NCBI GenBank assembly: GCA_947453125.1
Contig: CANGGC010000169.1
Span: 1 to 6,282, forward strand
DNA: 6,282 bases
Reading direction: 5' to 3'
Origin: Planctomycetaceae bacterium
GTDB taxonomy: Bacteria > Planctomycetota > Planctomycetia > Pirellulales > UBA1268
The notes under the pieces were generated by a model, which was not told the DNA's origin, did not search any database, and worked only from the letters and a program-made list of their open reading frames with translations. Shown piece by piece: positions 6,060 to 6,282 of this stretch. Within the stretch, counting starts at the first letter, position 1. Each line of letters begins with the position of its first letter. The position numbers and the translations under genes are program-made.

Positions 6060-6282
6060 GCGGATTCGGGCGGCCGGGTGAGCGCGAAGGGGGGCTGGTG
6101 AACCAGGCACAGGCTCTCTGCCCGGGGCTGCCGCAATTCGGGCCCGGCGTGGCTTCGGGGTCGCCCGTGCCCCGTCGCCGGACGCTCACTTCGGCCTTCG
6201 TGGCCTCCGTTCGCTCGGAGCCTGCTTCGCTTCGCCATCCATGGCTGCGCTCGCATCCTACGCCGGCTCTCGGAGCACGGGC
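6060..6282. repeat. Structured GC-rich non-coding stretch, candidate intergenic repeat
   Basis: I find no supportable gene here; the open frames crossing it are rich in Arg, Pro and Ser and lack ribosome binding sites or family motifs. It is dense in short symmetry. CTGGT (6095-6099) and ACCAG (6102-6106) form a near-palindrome. GGCC (6193-6196) can pair with GGCC (6202-6205), and CTCCG (6205-6209) with CGGAG (6216-6220). CTCGGAGC occurs twice (6214-6221 and 6269-6276). GCCCGTGC (6163-6170) is the inverse of GCACGGGC (6275-6282) at the window edge. TTCG recurs many times between 6190 and 6235. This could be a dispersed intergenic repeat or structured leader DNA; some of the pairing is expected by chance at this GC content. 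Confidence 0.35.

Noticed and set aside
6019..6189. 57-residue N-terminal extension of the FKBP protein
   Set aside because: The Sec signal peptide begins exactly at the internal ATG at 6018, which has its own AGAGGA site; the extension is low-complexity and motif-free.
5942..6256. Minus-strand open frame of 104 codons over the FKBP leader
   Set aside because: It overlaps the FKBP start in another frame, has no ribosome binding site or recognisable motif, and reads through the repeat-like stretch.

Overview
The window most likely comes from the chromosome of a GC-rich planctomycete, probably of the Pirellulales group. Three protein families found here point that way. One is a PVC-type 'membrane-bound dehydrogenase' that combines a beta-propeller, HEAT-like repeats and a CxxCH heme domain. 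One is a DUF1559 pseudopilin with the H-X9-DG signature. The third is a small lipoprotein with a carboxypeptidase-regulatory-like fold, of the kind that typically sits beside DUF1559 genes. This assignment rests on family recognition, not on a search.

Layout. From the left edge to 3608 (+) runs the dehydrogenase/cytochrome gene. It is truncated by the window: the reading frame stays open to base 3, and the bases before the apparent GTG at 39 encode a family-typical N-terminal motif. A 222-bp gap with two small adjacent stem-loops follows. Then come a lipoprotein gene (3831-4310, +) and, 75 bp later, a DUF1559 gene (4386-5444, +), probably cotranscribed. On the opposite strand, converging on DUF1559, is a secreted FKBP-type peptidyl-prolyl isomerase (5542-6018, -). 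The 97-bp convergent gap holds a perfect 14-bp hairpin next to an A6 tract, which is a strong intrinsic terminator for the minus-strand gene. The last ~240 bp (6040-6282) hold the FKBP leader and then a GC-rich, hairpin-rich non-coding stretch with short direct and inverted repeats. That stretch may be a dispersed intergenic repeat.

How the genes relate. All four products are predicted to leave the cytoplasm: a periplasmic heme dehydrogenase, a lipid-anchored protein, a type IV pilin-like protein and a periplasmic folding helper. Apart from the lipoprotein/DUF1559 pair, nothing in the sequence ties them into one pathway. I see no mobile element, CRISPR array, RNA gene or defence system, and no convincing new multi-gene system. 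The points most worth checking are the unassigned C-terminal domain of the dehydrogenase, its paired cysteine-containing DxDxDG loops, the leader stem-loops before the lipoprotein gene, and the structured repeat at the right edge.
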